64,000 nt of DNA. It comes from Corynebacterium minutissimum. Lineage in GTDB: Bacteria > Actinomycetota > Actinomycetes > Mycobacteriales > Mycobacteriaceae. The stretch covers positions 1 through 64,000 of the forward strand of contig NZ_LAYQ01000020.1 of assembly GCF_000988205.1 (NCBI RefSeq). Reading direction: 5' to 3'. The position numbers and the translations under genes are program-made. The stretch's first letter is position 1; the number at the start of each line of letters is the position of its first letter. Of this stretch, positions 63,601 to 64,000 are shown one piece after another. The notes under the pieces were generated by a model, which saw only the letters and a program-made list of their open reading frames with translations, ran no database searches and was not told where the DNA came from.

Positions 63601-64000
63601 TTAGCCAATGAACGGCCTTTCTTCTGGGTAGCGGTAGCGCAGGGTAATGGTCCGGGCGGCCAGTGCAGCCACGAAGGTGGTGGGTCCTACGCGGCCAACG
63701 TACATGATGAGACACAGCATGAGCTGCGATGGTGCTGACAAACTTGCGGTAATACCCGTGGACAAACCCACGGTGGCGAAGGCAGACATGACTTCGAAAG
63801 TGACCTGGTCCGCGGTGAACTCGGGGTCCCAGATGCGTAGCGTTGCCACGCCGAGGGCCACGACCACCATTCCGGCGGCCGTGAGCGCGAGGGCTTGGCG
63901 GAAGGTGGACAGCGGCAGGCGCCGGTGCCCAATGGAGGTGTCCTCCCGGCCCAAGAATTCCGAGATCATCGCGGCGCCCAGAACGCATGTGGTGGTGACC
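63601..64000 (-). CDS. potassium transporter subunit KtrB/TrkH-type, C-terminal part
   Basis: The 3' 132 codons, beyond the window edge upstream. It reads QVTFEVMSAFATVGLSTGIT with a TVGLSTG selectivity-filter-like loop and CLIMYVGRVGPTTFVAALAA, typical of the last repeats of KtrB/TrkH. The stop TAA lies one base before the KtrA-type ATG, so they are co-transcribed. Confidence 0.9.
   Translation of the reverse strand, partial: VTTTCVLGAAMISEFLGREDTSIGHRRLPLSTFRQALALTAAGMVVVALGVATLRIWDPEFTADQVTFEVMSAFATVGLSTGITASLSAPSQLMLCLIMYVGRVGPTTFVAALAARTITLRYRYPEERPFIG

Overview
The window is chromosomal DNA of a Corynebacterium (Actinobacteria, GC about 60%). The left third keeps the order known from C. 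glutamicum: asd, lysC, leuA (with a leucine leader peptide), a dnaQ-like gene, murT-gatD, recR, ybaB, dnaX, an aspT-type aminotransferase. Codon use, GTG starts, a MurT/GatD pair and MmpL-type and mannosyltransferase-like membrane proteins fit this genus. I cannot name the species.

Layout. 1-0.4 kb: 5' part of an IS1634-type transposase. 0.6-19.1 kb: the conserved housekeeping block above. 19.1-21.6 kb: SRP RNA, tRNA-Ser(GGA), then decayed IS pieces, a VOC protein and an inverted repeat. 21.7-26.0 kb: antiporter, gluQ and a helical protein. 26.0-42.8 kb: a nine-gene minus-strand operon described below. 43.2-46.6 kb: queuosine-precursor transporter, a RelBE-type toxin-antitoxin pair, a sortase-like lipoprotein and tgt. 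46.6-50.4 kb: a frame-disrupted mmpL and an MFS transporter. 50.5-51.5 kb: a small insertion bounded by 76-bp repeats at the 3' end of tRNA-Ser(CGA). 51.6-54.0 kb: csbD, tadA, its partner and a prephenate dehydrogenase. 54.0-57.8 kb: a hairpin-rich repeat tract, a membrane-anchored trypsin-like protease coupled to an acyltransferase-like membrane protein, and a tandem pair of small secreted proteins. 57.9-60.8 kb: tRNA-Arg(ACG), a COG0523/CobW GTPase behind a Zur-like box, and a DASS transporter. 61.0-62.2 kb: a nuclease-like ORF between 105-bp palindromic direct repeats. 62.2-64.0 kb: two DUF202 proteins and a KtrA/KtrB potassium uptake pair.

The most remarkable region is the 16.8-kb operon (25996-42773). 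In transcription order it encodes an FG-rich membrane protein, a secreted and membrane-anchored vWA protein, a 1222-residue tubulin/FtsZ-like protein, a 945-residue two-TM protein, a 793-residue protein with beta-sandwich-like repeats and a Gln/Tyr-rich tail, a GAP1-like GTPase-associated protein, a second vWA protein, a P-loop GTPase of the DO-GTPase kind, and a second small membrane protein. Genes overlap or nearly abut, two proteins share a C-terminal DLD-acidic-TF tail, and FG-x-P motifs recur in at least six of them. This looks like one NTP-driven envelope-associated machine, related to GTPase/vWA conflict-type systems predicted computationally in actinobacteria. Its function is unknown.

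Six separate frame breaks (7.5-kb Pro-rich gene, asd, two in mmpL, GAP1-like, vWA2) are each repaired by adding exactly one base. asd is expected to be needed for cell-wall diaminopimelate, so single-base deletions in the assembly are more likely than true pseudogenes.
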